Positions 33,607 to 41,863 of a stretch of 64,000 nucleotides of DNA are shown one piece after another. The DNA comes from CAZLFQ01 sp044229535 (GTDB lineage: Bacteria > Pseudomonadota > Alphaproteobacteria > Rickettsiales > Midichloriaceae). Position 1 is the first letter of the stretch. Every line of letters starts with the position of its first letter. The stretch covers positions 682,001 to 746,000 of the forward strand of contig JBGASU010000001.1 of the NCBI GenBank assembly GCA_044229535.1, written 5' to 3'. A program made the translations under genes and the position numbers. Below the pieces are notes generated by a model. The model worked only from the letters and a program-made list of their open reading frames with translations, ran no database searches and was not told where the DNA came from.

Positions 33607-34026
33607 ATGAAAAAGACGAGGAATACTGCTAAAAGACACAGTCATGCACTATTGGATGCTGATAAGTTACGAGAAGACGTAAAGCAAATATTATCAATAT
33701 CACAGAAGCACTATTCGATATCATGGGAGAACTTATTGTTGTCTAGACCATCATACTATGTTGATGAAGGTGGAACGCCACATTATCTTGAGATACAAGG
33801 AAAAGCATACTATTTTGAGACGGGGAAAAAATTCTATATAGGCTTACCTCCAGCTTATGACAAAATTCTTATATCACCCCAAAAAAGTACAACAGCAATT
33901 AAAACCGTAGAACAGCTTCTTGGCATCTCTCCAACAAAGACTAATATAAAAACGAATTTCAAAAATTCATGTTTTGGCAAAGGTAGCCAAAACATTCATA
34001 AACAACATCAACAAAATTCTAGGTGA
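33607..34026 (+). CDS. Hypothetical protein, apparently frameshifted
   Basis: A 139-residue product of unknown family. From about 33955 the +1 frame carries coding-like sequence (LAKVAKTFINNINKILGEIK, then FADNQYWSSDTDPKMNF) up to a TAA at 34097-34099. The annotated frame meanwhile drifts into low-quality QNIHKQHQQNSR. An indel in the A5 or T4 run near 33960-33975 probably split a gene of about 164 codons. The restored 3' end overlaps the first arm of family A copy 3. Confidence 0.55.
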   Translation: MKKTRNTAKRHSHALLDADKLREDVKQILSISQKHYSISWENLLLSRPSYYVDEGGTPHYLEIQGKAYYFETGKKFYIGLPPAYDKILISPQKSTTAIKTVEQLLGISPTKTNIKTNFKNSCFGKGSQNIHKQHQQNSR

Positions 34027-34084
34027 AATTAAAACAGTATTCTGCTTTGCAGACAACCAATATTGGTCATCAGATACAGATCCA

Positions 34085-34282
34085 AAAATGAATTTTTAAT
34101 TTTTTTGTCGGGGAATGTTTATGAAAAATTCATTTACGGCTCTTCACTGAAAGATAAACCCTTACACTCAAAAAAAGTGGCGGCGCGAAGCGCCATATAC
34201 TAAAGTTGGAGTGCAGCATCTAGGGTTTGGGGGTGAAGATCAAACGACAACTTTAGGAAAAAATGGTTTGCCTATGGCAAAC
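34085..34282. repeat. Structured repeat family A, copy 3
   Basis: Most diverged copy. Stem AAATGAATTTTT/AAAAATTCATTT (34086-34097, 34124-34135) with GGGG in the loop; GGCGC-GAA-GCGCC (34182-34194); CTAAAGTTG/CAACTTTAG (34200-34208, 34248-34256); and GTTTGCC-TAT-GGCAAAC (34266-34282). Compared with copies 1 and 2, base changes on one arm are matched on the other at several places. It ends about 30 bases from the 3' end of the next minus-strand gene, as the other copies do near theirs. Confidence 0.8.
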
Positions 34283-34313
34283 TAAAATTTCAATAAAAGT
34301 TCAGCATCACACC

Positions 34314-35159
34314 TCAAGGCAATCTAACGCCTTTGTTTACCGAGTCTGATCTCATATACATCTCTAGAGCCTTCAACAGCAGCGCCATTCCTACGACAGC
34401 TATCCCCATGTTTTGTACACTAAAGATATTGTTACACCAACTTCTATTATTCATTGCTGTGGTAGCTTTTGGCTGCTGAGTAACGCTTGAAGAACTTGCA
34501 GAAGAGGTATCAATTGCAGATGCCAGCTCAGCTGGCATGCTTCCAACTGGTGTTCCTGCCAACCTCGGATCCTCTGGCTCAAACAACAAAGCAGGAGATA
34601 CTGCTGGTACATCAGAAGGTTTATCTCCACGCGGCGATGGTTGCGGTGTAGTTGAAGCTGAATCACCTCCCTTACTATCTTTATGTCTATGATGCCTATG
34701 ATGGTGCTTCTTCTTATTTTCATCATCAGCCGAAGTGTAACCATCATCATCATGTTTTTTATGATGGCTATGTCTACGTTCCCCATGAGCGGCACTTTCT
34801 TCACCCCTTGGTGATTTTGGCTTTTCTTCTGTTGTCACCACAGTTGCATCTGGTACAGGGGTCAGTCCTGCGGCTTTTATTTTTTCATTAAGAGCTTTGC
34901 TGGCTCCAGTATCTTTTTCCAATGTCTTTTCTTTTAAATACTCAACATATATTTGCAAATCATGAATTGAGATATTTTTAAATGTTTCAGATTCTCTGGA
35001 GATATTTTTAGAATTGTATACAGTCAGAACATCATTATTCTCCAATACTTTTTTTTCTAACTCAATTCCTTCTTGCTGGGTACGACTCTTCTTCTTGATT
35101 AGCTCTATTAAAGCTATTAAAAACTCAGCATCTTGAGCAACAACGTTATTTGTATACAT
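34314..35159 (-). CDS. Histidine-rich, membrane-tailed hypothetical protein
   Basis: A 281-residue product I do not recognise. Residues 1-110 are charged and helical. Residues ~115-175 are strikingly rich in His, Lys, Asp and Ser (RRHSHHKKHDDD, KKKHHHRHHRHKDSKGG), then a Pro/Ser-rich linker, and one C-terminal membrane helix (MGIAVVGMALLLKALEMYM, about 250-268). Such His clusters can bind metal or act as a charged low-complexity segment. The tail anchor suggests membrane attachment, possibly in a host. GGAG lies seven bases before the ATG. Confidence 0.65.
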   Translation of the reverse strand: MYTNNVVAQDAEFLIALIELIKKKSRTQQEGIELEKKVLENNDVLTVYNSKNISRESETFKNISIHDLQIYVEYLKEKTLEKDTGASKALNEKIKAAGLTPVPDATVVTTEEKPKSPRGEESAAHGERRHSHHKKHDDDGYTSADDENKKKHHHRHHRHKDSKGGDSASTTPQPSPRGDKPSDVPAVSPALLFEPEDPRLAGTPVGSMPAELASAIDTSSASSSSVTQQPKATTAMNNRSWCNNIFSVQNMGIAVVGMALLLKALEMYMRSDSVNKGVRLP

Positions 35160-35238
35160 AAGGGAACTCCATATTTGTTACCCCCCTTCAACAAAAATGC
35201 TAGCGAAATAAAGTTACAATTGGAAGATTATTTTAATC

Positions 35239-36585
35239 CTACTGCTGAATAATTTCTACAGTGGCATGGGTAACACGACCAAAAACTGAAACAATACCTT
35301 GCCAAGTTAGGTCGCCACTAGAAAAGTGAATAGGTTGATAGTGAGGAGCAGTAGGTACGCATTTTGGAGTACCTCCTGTTATAAATGGATCGAGCACAGT
35401 CCTTAAGCTCACTTGCGAGGTAGCTGCCAACGTAAAACCACCTTCCATATCAGATAAGAATCCTTCTAGACCACCCCCAGCCCTATACCAACAGCTACCA
35501 CCATAAGCCCAACCTGAGCTAGAAGTCCCACTAATAAAATTTGACCTTACTAATTCAGTTGAAGTCGTATCATTATACAACTGTAAAATATGATCTCCGA
35601 CGTTAAAAGTACGTGCTTTAGCTTTAACTAAGTACTTACCTGCAGGCAAAGTCATTACAAAAGTTGAAGTATTTAAAGATGCACCTGGAATATTATTATA
35701 TTTTACAGTGTTGAGTGGTCTTCTCGTTAAGAAGCTAACGTTTACTGCCGTAGTATAATCAGCAGTAAATAATAGGGATAAACCTGGAGGCGTGCTACCA
35801 CCACCACCTCCACCAGCAGAATAAGTTACTTCACGCATAATCTGTTGCTTGGTTTTCCACCTTATAAAATCATCATAATAGCCCGCTACACTTGTATCGA
35901 AAAATGATTCTGTAAAGTTAATATCATTATCACAATTTTCTACATCTACACCACCACTACATGCAACGATTGGGTTTATAGTACCCAAATAATTTACAGC
36001 GCCTTTATTATTCGCCCCAAAACTAATTAAAGCATATGCAACAACATTGGCATATGTAGTAGAATTAGCTTGATGAATCCTATTACTCCCAGCATCTTGA
36101 ACACGTATTACATCAGCCTGTGTGCTCACGTATGGAGCAAACAAAGCGTTGCTCTGTGACATCTGTTTTACAGAAACATAAGCTATTCTTGTATTCCAGC
36201 TATCAAACATATAGTCATCAGGTAAATTTAAAGTACGCGTAGGCACCGCACCAATCCTTAAATTTTCATTGGCTGTAACACCTGCAATTTCTGTTGTACC
36301 AGCAACAGTTGCCAAGCTACAATCTGTAGCTACGCCAAAATCTGCTGTATTAGGTGCATCATTAATTCTTGCGGCACATGGAATATATCCATTTTGAGAG
36401 TAGAACGTGTCAATAGCAGCTTGAATTTTATCAAGCTTCTTATTCATATCTGAAATGGTATCTTTCTGTTGCAAAATGGGAGTTATGGAAATGAGAGCTC
36501 CCAACACCACGCTGAATATAAGAAGAACTATAGATGTTTCAATTAAACTGAACCCTTCACCTTTTAGATTCCAAGCTCTTTTCAT
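35239..36585 (-). CDS. Large prepilin-like protein
   Basis: A 448-residue protein with a class III (type IV pilin) leader: KGEG followed by FSLIETSIVLLIFSVVLG, with glutamate at +5 of the predicted cleavage between residues 11 and 12. The hydrophobic helix and the following amphipathic helix are as in pilins. The C-terminal region (about 265-448) is beta-rich after a glycine stretch (SAGGGGGGS) and much larger than in a major pilin. It may be a minor pilin or adhesin. No pilus assembly genes are nearby. A CtrA-type box and a TATAAT lie upstream. Confidence 0.75.
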   Translation of the reverse strand: MKRAWNLKGEGFSLIETSIVLLIFSVVLGALISITPILQQKDTISDMNKKLDKIQAAIDTFYSQNGYIPCAARINDAPNTADFGVATDCSLATVAGTTEIAGVTANENLRIGAVPTRTLNLPDDYMFDSWNTRIAYVSVKQMSQSNALFAPYVSTQADVIRVQDAGSNRIHQANSTTYANVVAYALISFGANNKGAVNYLGTINPIVACSGGVDVENCDNDINFTESFFDTSVAGYYDDFIRWKTKQQIMREVTYSAGGGGGGSTPPGLSLLFTADYTTAVNVSFLTRRPLNTVKYNNIPGASLNTSTFVMTLPAGKYLVKAKARTFNVGDHILQLYNDTTSTELVRSNFISGTSSSGWAYGGSCWYRAGGGLEGFLSDMEGGFTLAATSQVSLRTVLDPFITGGTPKCVPTAPHYQPIHFSSGDLTWQGIVSVFGRVTHATVEIIQQ

Positions 36586-36609
36586 GATGTATAAACCTAT
36601 TTTAGTCGC

Positions 36610-36615
36610 ATTATA
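36610..36615 (-). promoter_or_regulatory. -10 box of the prepilin-like gene
   Basis: Perfect TATAAT on the minus strand, 24 bases before the ATG. No convincing -35 is present; a CtrA-type site lies 21 bases further upstream. Confidence 0.5.
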
Positions 36616-36635
36616 TTGATTCTACACCAACAAAA

Positions 36636-36651
36636 GTTAATAACCAGTTAA
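36636..36651 (-). promoter_or_regulatory. CtrA-type box between prepilin and YbjQ-M48 genes
   Basis: The minus strand reads TTAACTGGTTATTAAC, an exact TTAA-N7-TTAAC. It lies between divergent genes, 51 bases before the prepilin ATG and about 120 bases before the GTG at 36770, so it could act on either. Confidence 0.6.
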
Positions 36652-36769
36652 TTTAGTACAATTAATTACAATAACATCCAATAAATATTGATCATATTAG
36701 ATGTTATTCACCTTGCCAAATCTTCTCTACTTGGCAATAATCTAAATATATCGTTCAACTTAAGAATTT

Positions 36770-38581
36770 GTGTTTACATTAATTTATATATTTATTTTGT
36801 TTTTTATCGTGCCAATTGCTTATTGCTACGTGGCCGAAAACCAGTTCTTAGATAAAATAGTAATGAGAGAGAAACTCTTAAATTTACCTTGTTTCACGAT
36901 AGGTAGAAGACTATCCGCATTCACCGTTGAAAAGTCATATGTTGTTCAAGGCTCTGTCGTACTGACGATGAATTTTTTAAGACGTTTTAAACTGCTCTGT
37001 ATTAGAATGATTTACGGGGCTACCACATCTGTCCAGTGGCTAATCGATATGGCACAAAGAGAAGCTTTACTCAGGCTAAAAGAATCAGCAACAGGTGCAA
37101 ACTATGTAGTCAACCTTAAATTTTCACATGCCAAAACCAACAATCATGAGATTGAAGTCTTGGCATATGGCACAGCAATACAGCTTTATCCAGATACATT
37201 AGGGATATATTTTTTACCAGAGATTCCTAGGGTCTATCACCCAATTACCAAAAAGTCTTCGCTATTAAAAAACTTCTTGGCTGCTCTAGCAGTAATAGTC
37301 GCTTCATTTATTGGAACTATGTATGTAGAAAAAATCGCAGCAAATAGTATTTTAGAGCACTTTGGGTATAATGAAGAAAATACGGTTTGGAACTATCTAA
37401 AAAATCGCTCAGATGTAAAGCAGACAAATTTCCCCGAATATCTCAAAGATGCTCAAACCTCTTTAGATGCAATAATAACTTCAATCCCCAAACCACAATC
37501 TCCTTATACTTTTAAAGTTATATTAGTAGATACGGAAAACACCGATTTTATTTTATTACCAAATGGAAACATGCTGTTGCATAAAGGATTACTAAGAAAG
37601 ATAAAAACAGAAAACGAATTATCTTTTTTATTTTCTATAGCATTAGAGAGTTATAAAAATAAGAATCATATAGAAAACATGGGAGAATACATCACTACTC
37701 CTTATGTGTTTTTACAGGCTTTTGGGGACGACAGCTTTATCGCCGAATGGGTGGTTAGACTATATCCATTCGACAATATTATATTCACAGATCAGCAGAC
37801 ACTTGCGACGAATAAAGCTGCTCTTGCGACCTTAAATAAAATTTATGGGCATGTGGGCGGCATTGAATTATTTGCAAACGATATTGCAAATACTGATGCA
37901 GCGGAACGCAATTTCATTGCTCCTGACCTCTTGAAAGAAGCACAGTTACTAAAATTAGAATTACAAGAACCAAAAGCTATTTCTTTTGTTTTAGATCAGC
38001 CGCAAATAGTAGTGAAAAAAACTGATATAATCCCTGCAAAGCATAATAACGAAGACTTCAGAGACCTCATACCAGACTTTATACAAGAAAGCTCTAAACT
38101 CATTAACAAATACCAAAGTTCAATGGCGTTTATGAGCGGGTTAATGGATGGCCAATCTCTTGGCTCTAAGGACTCCATACAGGTCAAATTATCTTATATT
38201 GATTACGGCTTTGAAAACATTACGTACTACGATAAAGCAGTGAACTCACTCATAGAAGATTATGCTAATGATGTTAAAGAAATCTTAGAACACACAGCCG
38301 ATGACAGTGAAAAAAGAATTATAAGCTCTATATGGCAAACTGAGGTAGATAAATTTCACGCAGTAGCTTCATTCTATTTGAAAAGAGATTATGAAATCTT
38401 AAATACTCAACAAGGTGCTTTAAACTTCTTGAACAACAGAATTGGGAAGTATTCTGTAGACGGAGGAAGAGTCATATTTAGATTAAAAAATGATCAAGAC
38501 AGCTACGATGGATTAATGGATAGAATATTCAATCTGTATTCCAAGCAGTCACCACAAACAACAAATAAAGGTAGAAAATGA
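36770..38581 (+). CDS. YbjQ-domain / degenerate M48 peptidase membrane protein
   Basis: A 603-residue membrane protein. There is an N-terminal helix (residues 1-20), a YbjQ/UPF0145-like domain (about 45-140; ATGANYVVNLKFSH and EVLAYGTAIQL) and a second helix (about 168-186). A region at about 247-300 resembles M48 zinc peptidases (TDFILLPNGNMLLHKGLLRKIKTENELSFLF). The expected HExxH is replaced by IALESY, so the zinc site looks dead. The rest is unrecognised. The start is GTG. It overlaps the next gene, another YbjQ protein, by four bases (ATGA), so the two probably act together. Confidence 0.65.
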   Translation: MFTLIYIFILFFIVPIAYCYVAENQFLDKIVMREKLLNLPCFTIGRRLSAFTVEKSYVVQGSVVLTMNFLRRFKLLCIRMIYGATTSVQWLIDMAQREALLRLKESATGANYVVNLKFSHAKTNNHEIEVLAYGTAIQLYPDTLGIYFLPEIPRVYHPITKKSSLLKNFLAALAVIVASFIGTMYVEKIAANSILEHFGYNEENTVWNYLKNRSDVKQTNFPEYLKDAQTSLDAIITSIPKPQSPYTFKVILVDTENTDFILLPNGNMLLHKGLLRKIKTENELSFLFSIALESYKNKNHIENMGEYITTPYVFLQAFGDDSFIAEWVVRLYPFDNIIFTDQQTLATNKAALATLNKIYGHVGGIELFANDIANTDAAERNFIAPDLLKEAQLLKLELQEPKAISFVLDQPQIVVKKTDIIPAKHNNEDFRDLIPDFIQESSKLINKYQSSMAFMSGLMDGQSLGSKDSIQVKLSYIDYGFENITYYDKAVNSLIEDYANDVKEILEHTADDSEKRIISSIWQTEVDKFHAVASFYLKRDYEILNTQQGALNFLNNRIGKYSVDGGRVIFRLKNDQDSYDGLMDRIFNLYSKQSPQTTNKGRK

Positions 38582-38910
38582 CAGATGAAATTACAATATC
38601 AACATTAGAAAATATTCCAGGTTCTGATATCGAACAACACATAGGCTTAGTCACTGGAATTGGCGTGAAGGGAACGGCTTTAGTTACTGGCTTTATTGCA
38701 AACCTAAAACATTTTTTTGGTGGTGAAAACACTTCTATGACCGCCCTACTTCAAGATGCGCGTAAACTTGCTCTTGAACATATGACCGAAGAGGCAAAAA
38801 AACTTGGAGCTAACGCTGTTATAAACGTGCGGATTGAGAGCTCAAAAGTGGCCTCAGGCCTTGCAGAAGTCTGTGTTTATGGAACTGCAGTAAAGATAAT
38901 TAAGTACTAG
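38578..38910 (+). CDS. YbjQ/UPF0145 family protein
   Basis: A 110-residue protein of the YbjQ family (putative heavy-metal-binding, pentameric beta-sandwich; role unclear). Typical segments are IGLVTGIGVKGTALVTGF, the amphipathic helix ARKLALEHMTEEAKKLGANAVINVRIES, and VCVYGTAVKI. The length is standard. Its ATG overlaps the upstream gene, which carries a second YbjQ-like domain. Confidence 0.85.
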   Translation: MTDEITISTLENIPGSDIEQHIGLVTGIGVKGTALVTGFIANLKHFFGGENTSMTALLQDARKLALEHMTEEAKKLGANAVINVRIESSKVASGLAEVCVYGTAVKIIKY

Positions 38911-38938
38911 GCAACACTGCGGAAATAAAGCATTTGTA

Positions 38939-38954
38939 TTAACCACTTCTTAAC
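38939..38954 (+). promoter_or_regulatory. CtrA-type box upstream of the 39005 gene
   Basis: TTAACCACTTCTTAAC matches TTAA-N7-TTAAC exactly, 51 bases before the ATG at 39005. It is directly followed by the 18-base palindrome at 38958-38975. Confidence 0.55.
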
Positions 38955-38957
38955 AAC

Positions 38958-38975
38958 TCCTATGCTAGCATAGGA
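38958..38975. promoter_or_regulatory. Perfect 18-base palindrome (possible operator)
   Basis: TCCTATGCTAGCATAGGA is a perfect inverted repeat without a loop, placed between the CtrA-type box and the 39005 start codon where a promoter is expected. It could be a repressor site. No T-run follows, so a terminator for the preceding YbjQ gene is less likely. Confidence 0.45.
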
Positions 38976-39004
38976 TCTACAAACAGTTGTTAATAGAGGT
39001 TAAT

Positions 39005-39478
39005 ATGCATAATTCAGACTCACCTCATACAAATAAAGACAAAGAACTAAAACAAGAATTGATGGATAACTTTGAGAAACTGTTATCTGACAAGTTTAAA
39101 TCAAAAAAAGATAACGCATTAGAACAAAACCTAACTATAAATAATTTAGTTGGTAATATTAACATCAACCGTAATAGATTAATGCTAACTTTTGCAAAAT
39201 ATCCACAACCCAATCAAGATTTGGCTGGTAGTATAGCATACTCTACGCAAACCGAATCGCGATTAAGTAAGTATTTCGACAACCATATAAAAAACTATAG
39301 CACTTCATGGTTTACAAGGGCTCTAGATAGAATCGAAGCGTTGATTACTGGCAAGAATGTTGTTCAAGTTAAATATTCAAAAATAGCAAAAAAGGCAATT
39401 AACGACTATATGGAAGATGCGGCAGCAAGACTAGAAGAAATAGGTCCAATAATTAACACTAGAGACCAACAAAGATAA
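39005..39478 (+). CDS. Hypothetical protein
   Basis: A 157-residue soluble, charged protein of unknown family. A helical N-terminal third (DKELKQELMDNFEKLLSDKFKSKKD) precedes an Asn-rich stretch (NLTINNLVGNININRNR). The frame is open from a TTG at 38987, but the ATG at 39005 has GAGG six bases upstream and is preferred. It is a single gene with its own CtrA-type box and palindrome upstream. Confidence 0.55.
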   Translation: MHNSDSPHTNKDKELKQELMDNFEKLLSDKFKSKKDNALEQNLTINNLVGNININRNRLMLTFAKYPQPNQDLAGSIAYSTQTESRLSKYFDNHIKNYSTSWFTRALDRIEALITGKNVVQVKYSKIAKKAINDYMEDAAARLEEIGPIINTRDQQR

Positions 39479-39597
39479 TAAATTAAATACCTATCGCCTA
39501 CTTTGTTTGAATTTTTATAAATGTTATAATATGCTCATACAGAGCTTTATAATATGTCACCCCACAACTTGAATCGCGGGGTTCATAAGTTTATTGC

Positions 39598-40347
39598 TTA
39601 ATCAATAGAACGAGAATTGGAAGCTGAAGCACTGGAACGACTTTGATAGGAAGGTTTATTTAATCCAATATCAGTCATTTCTTCATAAAATTCTGTAGAA
39701 ACTTCTAGGGCATTTAGAACATCTTTGTGATAAGAATTATCGAAATAAAAAGAGCAAGTCTCTTTCTGCTTAGCACTACTTGATTGTCTCGCATAACGTA
39801 AACAATAAGATATTGAAGAAAAAAGTAATGGTACCAAGCCTAAAAGAGCAATAGTATATAAAGCCTGATGATTAATGTTAGCAACTGGATTATTAACTCT
39901 AGAAAAATCTAATTTTGAACTACTGCTTGTTTGATTGCAATAGGCCAAAGAAAAAAGACAAACTTCAGCCAATAAGATGAAAGTAGCACTACCTTTAAGA
40001 CAACTAATTGTCTCGGCGTATTTTTCACTACTAAAATATGCATTGTCAACTAAGTTTATTTCATTCCACACTTCATTTTCTTTATATTTTGTTTTGTCAT
40101 ATGAGTGAACTCTTAATTGATTAACAAAATTTCTTGTAAATCTATCAGCTTCTTGATTTTTTCCTAAAAACTCTTTCACAACCTGCTTTACAGACTGACT
40201 AATTTCTTTGAGTTTATCATTCTTAAAAGGCTGTAGGGATGCAACATGCATTTCGCTAGCTGCTTCAGCTATTTCATTATAAGGTTCTTCTATCGCTAGT
40301 ATTAACGCATCGTTAAACGCTATTACGTCATTATTTGATATTCTCAT
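39598..40347 (-). CDS. Hypothetical membrane protein
   Basis: A 249-residue product of unknown family. A helical, charged N-terminal half precedes two predicted membrane helices (about 117-134, ATFILLAEVCLFSLAY, and 160-180, ALYTIALLGLVPLLFSSISY). The C-terminus is Ser-rich (SRSSASASNSRS). A CtrA-type box lies 19 bases upstream of the ATG. Two-helix proteins of this kind occur among secreted membrane proteins of intracellular bacteria, but that is inference. Confidence 0.6.
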   Translation of the reverse strand: MRISNNDVIAFNDALILAIEEPYNEIAEAASEMHVASLQPFKNDKLKEISQSVKQVVKEFLGKNQEADRFTRNFVNQLRVHSYDKTKYKENEVWNEINLVDNAYFSSEKYAETISCLKGSATFILLAEVCLFSLAYCNQTSSSSKLDFSRVNNPVANINHQALYTIALLGLVPLLFSSISYCLRYARQSSSAKQKETCSFYFDNSYHKDVLNALEVSTEFYEEMTDIGLNKPSYQSRSSASASNSRSID

Positions 40348-40365
40348 TTATTTGCCTTTAATATT

Positions 40366-40381
40366 GTTAATTTGAACTTAA
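40366..40381 (-). promoter_or_regulatory. CtrA-type box upstream of the 39598-40347 gene
   Basis: The minus strand reads TTAAGTTCAAATTAAC, an exact TTAA-N7-TTAAC. It ends 19 bases before the ATG, so it would sit over or very near the promoter. Confidence 0.5.
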
Positions 40382-40393
40382 GCATGCGATCGT

Positions 40394-40490
40394 CGGGAAT
40401 TTTATTGCATTTATCGGGTAGTTGCAAGTTTAAATCCCGCGGTGCGACAAATTGGTATCATCTCCGCGAAGGCAGAGCCCCAGTTCTTTT
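40394..40490. repeat. Intergenic hairpin and decayed REP-like palindrome
   Basis: First a large imperfect hairpin: CGGGA (40394-40398) pairs with TCCCG (40435-40439), with an inner TTGCA/TGCAA. Then comes a decayed copy of the common palindrome (TCATCTCCGCGAAGGCAGAGCCCCAG). They may help end rph transcription from the minus strand. Confidence 0.45.
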
Positions 40491-40511
40491 ATTTGTCAGA
40501 TAGAGAGGCTA

Positions 40512-41237
40512 TCAACCGCCAAAAGCCTGTTTTTGAATCTCTACCAACTCAGCTATGCCTTTTTTAGCAAGAGTTAGCATAGCATTATACTGTTCTTCGC
40601 TAAATGCCTTTTGCTCAGCGGTTGCTTGAATTTCTATAATCTTATTATCCGCAGTCATCACAAAATTAGCGTCAACTTCTGCGTTACTATCTTCAATATA
40701 TTCTAAATCCAATAAGGAAGTTCCTTTGATTATACCAACAGAGATAGCCGCAACCTGACCAATTATAGGTGATTTTGGAATAACGCGGTCACGAGCTAAT
40801 TTATCACATGCCAAGTATAGAGCTATATAGCCCCCTGTAATTGCCGCTGTACGTGTTCCGCCATCAGCACGAATCACATCGCAGTCGACTATAATCTGGC
40901 GCTCACCCAATAATTTTAGATCTACAACCGTTCTAAGCGACCTACCAATTAACCTTTGAATCTCTTGAGTGCGACCATCTAATCTACCTTTCGCAGATTC
41001 GCGCTGCATCCTAGTGTTTGTCGATCTAGGCAACATACCATACTCAGCAGTTACCCAGCCTTGGTTTTTACCTTTTAAAAAGCGTGGTACTTCCTTATCA
41101 ACACTCGCAGTACAAACCACATGGGTGTTGCCAAATTTAATTAGGCATGAACCTTCGGCATGCGGCATGAAGTTGACTTCACAAGAAACTTCTCTGAGTG
41201 ATTCTGGCTTACGGCCAGAAGTACGATTGTATGTCAT
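40512..41237 (-). CDS. rph: Ribonuclease PH
   Basis: Phosphorolytic 3'-5' exoribonuclease that trims tRNA 3' ends. The 241-residue product has the family start RTSGRKPESLREVSCEVNFMPHAEGSCLIKFGNTHVVCTASV. It also has LIGRSLRTVVDLKLLGERQIIVDCDVIRADGGTRTAAITGGYIAL, with the phosphate-binding GGTRTA. It starts two bases after pcm, so the two form an operon. Confidence 0.97.
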   Translation of the reverse strand: MTYNRTSGRKPESLREVSCEVNFMPHAEGSCLIKFGNTHVVCTASVDKEVPRFLKGKNQGWVTAEYGMLPRSTNTRMQRESAKGRLDGRTQEIQRLIGRSLRTVVDLKLLGERQIIVDCDVIRADGGTRTAAITGGYIALYLACDKLARDRVIPKSPIIGQVAAISVGIIKGTSLLDLEYIEDSNAEVDANFVMTADNKIIEIQATAEQKAFSEEQYNAMLTLAKKGIAELVEIQKQAFGG

Positions 41238-41239
41238 GA

Positions 41240-41863
41240 TTATAAAATTTCTGCAGTTGAATCAAATAGCTCTACACAACCATAGCTATCACCTAAGCTC
41301 GTGTATACATAAGCTTTTCTTAAACCATTTGGCAGTTGAATTGCGCAAACTAATTTACCGAATGTAGCAAGCTGTGCCAATAAAAGCTTAGGTTCGCTGC
41401 GAAGGCAACCGTTTACAAATATCGCTTCATAAGGGGCGTTTTTTGGATCGCCATGAAGTATCTCAGCAGTCTTGATTACTGCATTATCAATTTGTAAATG
41501 CATCAATGTATTCACAGCTTTTGTAGCAAGATGAGTATCGCTCTCGATACCCAAAACTTGCGAAGACAACTTCGATAATACCGCAGTCGAGTAACCAGTG
41601 CCACAAGCGATGTCTAATACCCTCTCATCTCCTTTCAGTTCAAGAGCTTGCAACATTACAGCGAACTCCTCAGGCTTTAACATAAACCTACCCTCACCCA
41701 TTGGCGATTTCGCATCTGCATAGGCTACAGATTGCCACTGCCCATCTAGGAACAGATGCTTTGGCATCTCCGCCAAGGTATTTAAAATTCTCTCGTCATG
41801 CACTTTCACAGGCATAATCTGGTTGGTTACCATGTTTTTTCGGGCTATTTGATGGGATTCCAT
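41240..41863 (-). CDS. pcm: Protein-L-isoaspartate O-methyltransferase family protein
   Basis: SAM-dependent methyltransferase of the PCMT family, which repairs isoaspartyl residues in aged proteins. The SAM motif I is VLDIACGTGYSTAVLS, and the upstream ARKNMVTNQIMP and MGEGRFMLKPEEFAVMLQAL segments are family-like. The GQTIS-type pre-motif is altered to GEGRFM, so the substrate may differ. The frame also opens at 41878. I chose the ATG at 41863 (207 residues) because it gives MESHQIARKNM, but the evidence between the two is slight. Confidence 0.85.
   Translation of the reverse strand: MESHQIARKNMVTNQIMPVKVHDERILNTLAEMPKHLFLDGQWQSVAYADAKSPMGEGRFMLKPEEFAVMLQALELKGDERVLDIACGTGYSTAVLSKLSSQVLGIESDTHLATKAVNTLMHLQIDNAVIKTAEILHGDPKNAPYEAIFVNGCLRSEPKLLLAQLATFGKLVCAIQLPNGLRKAYVYTSLGDSYGCVELFDSTAEIL

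Noticed and set aside
39510..39597. TATAAT and a CCCC...GGGG hairpin as a promoter and gene
   Set aside because: No plus-strand gene follows and there is no correctly spaced -35. At most the hairpin ends transcription between convergent genes.
40394..40450. A tRNA gene suggested by CAAGTTTAAATCCCG
   Set aside because: It looks like a T-arm, but the T-loop is not TTCRANY and no acceptor, D or anticodon arms can be paired around it. A simple hairpin explains it better.
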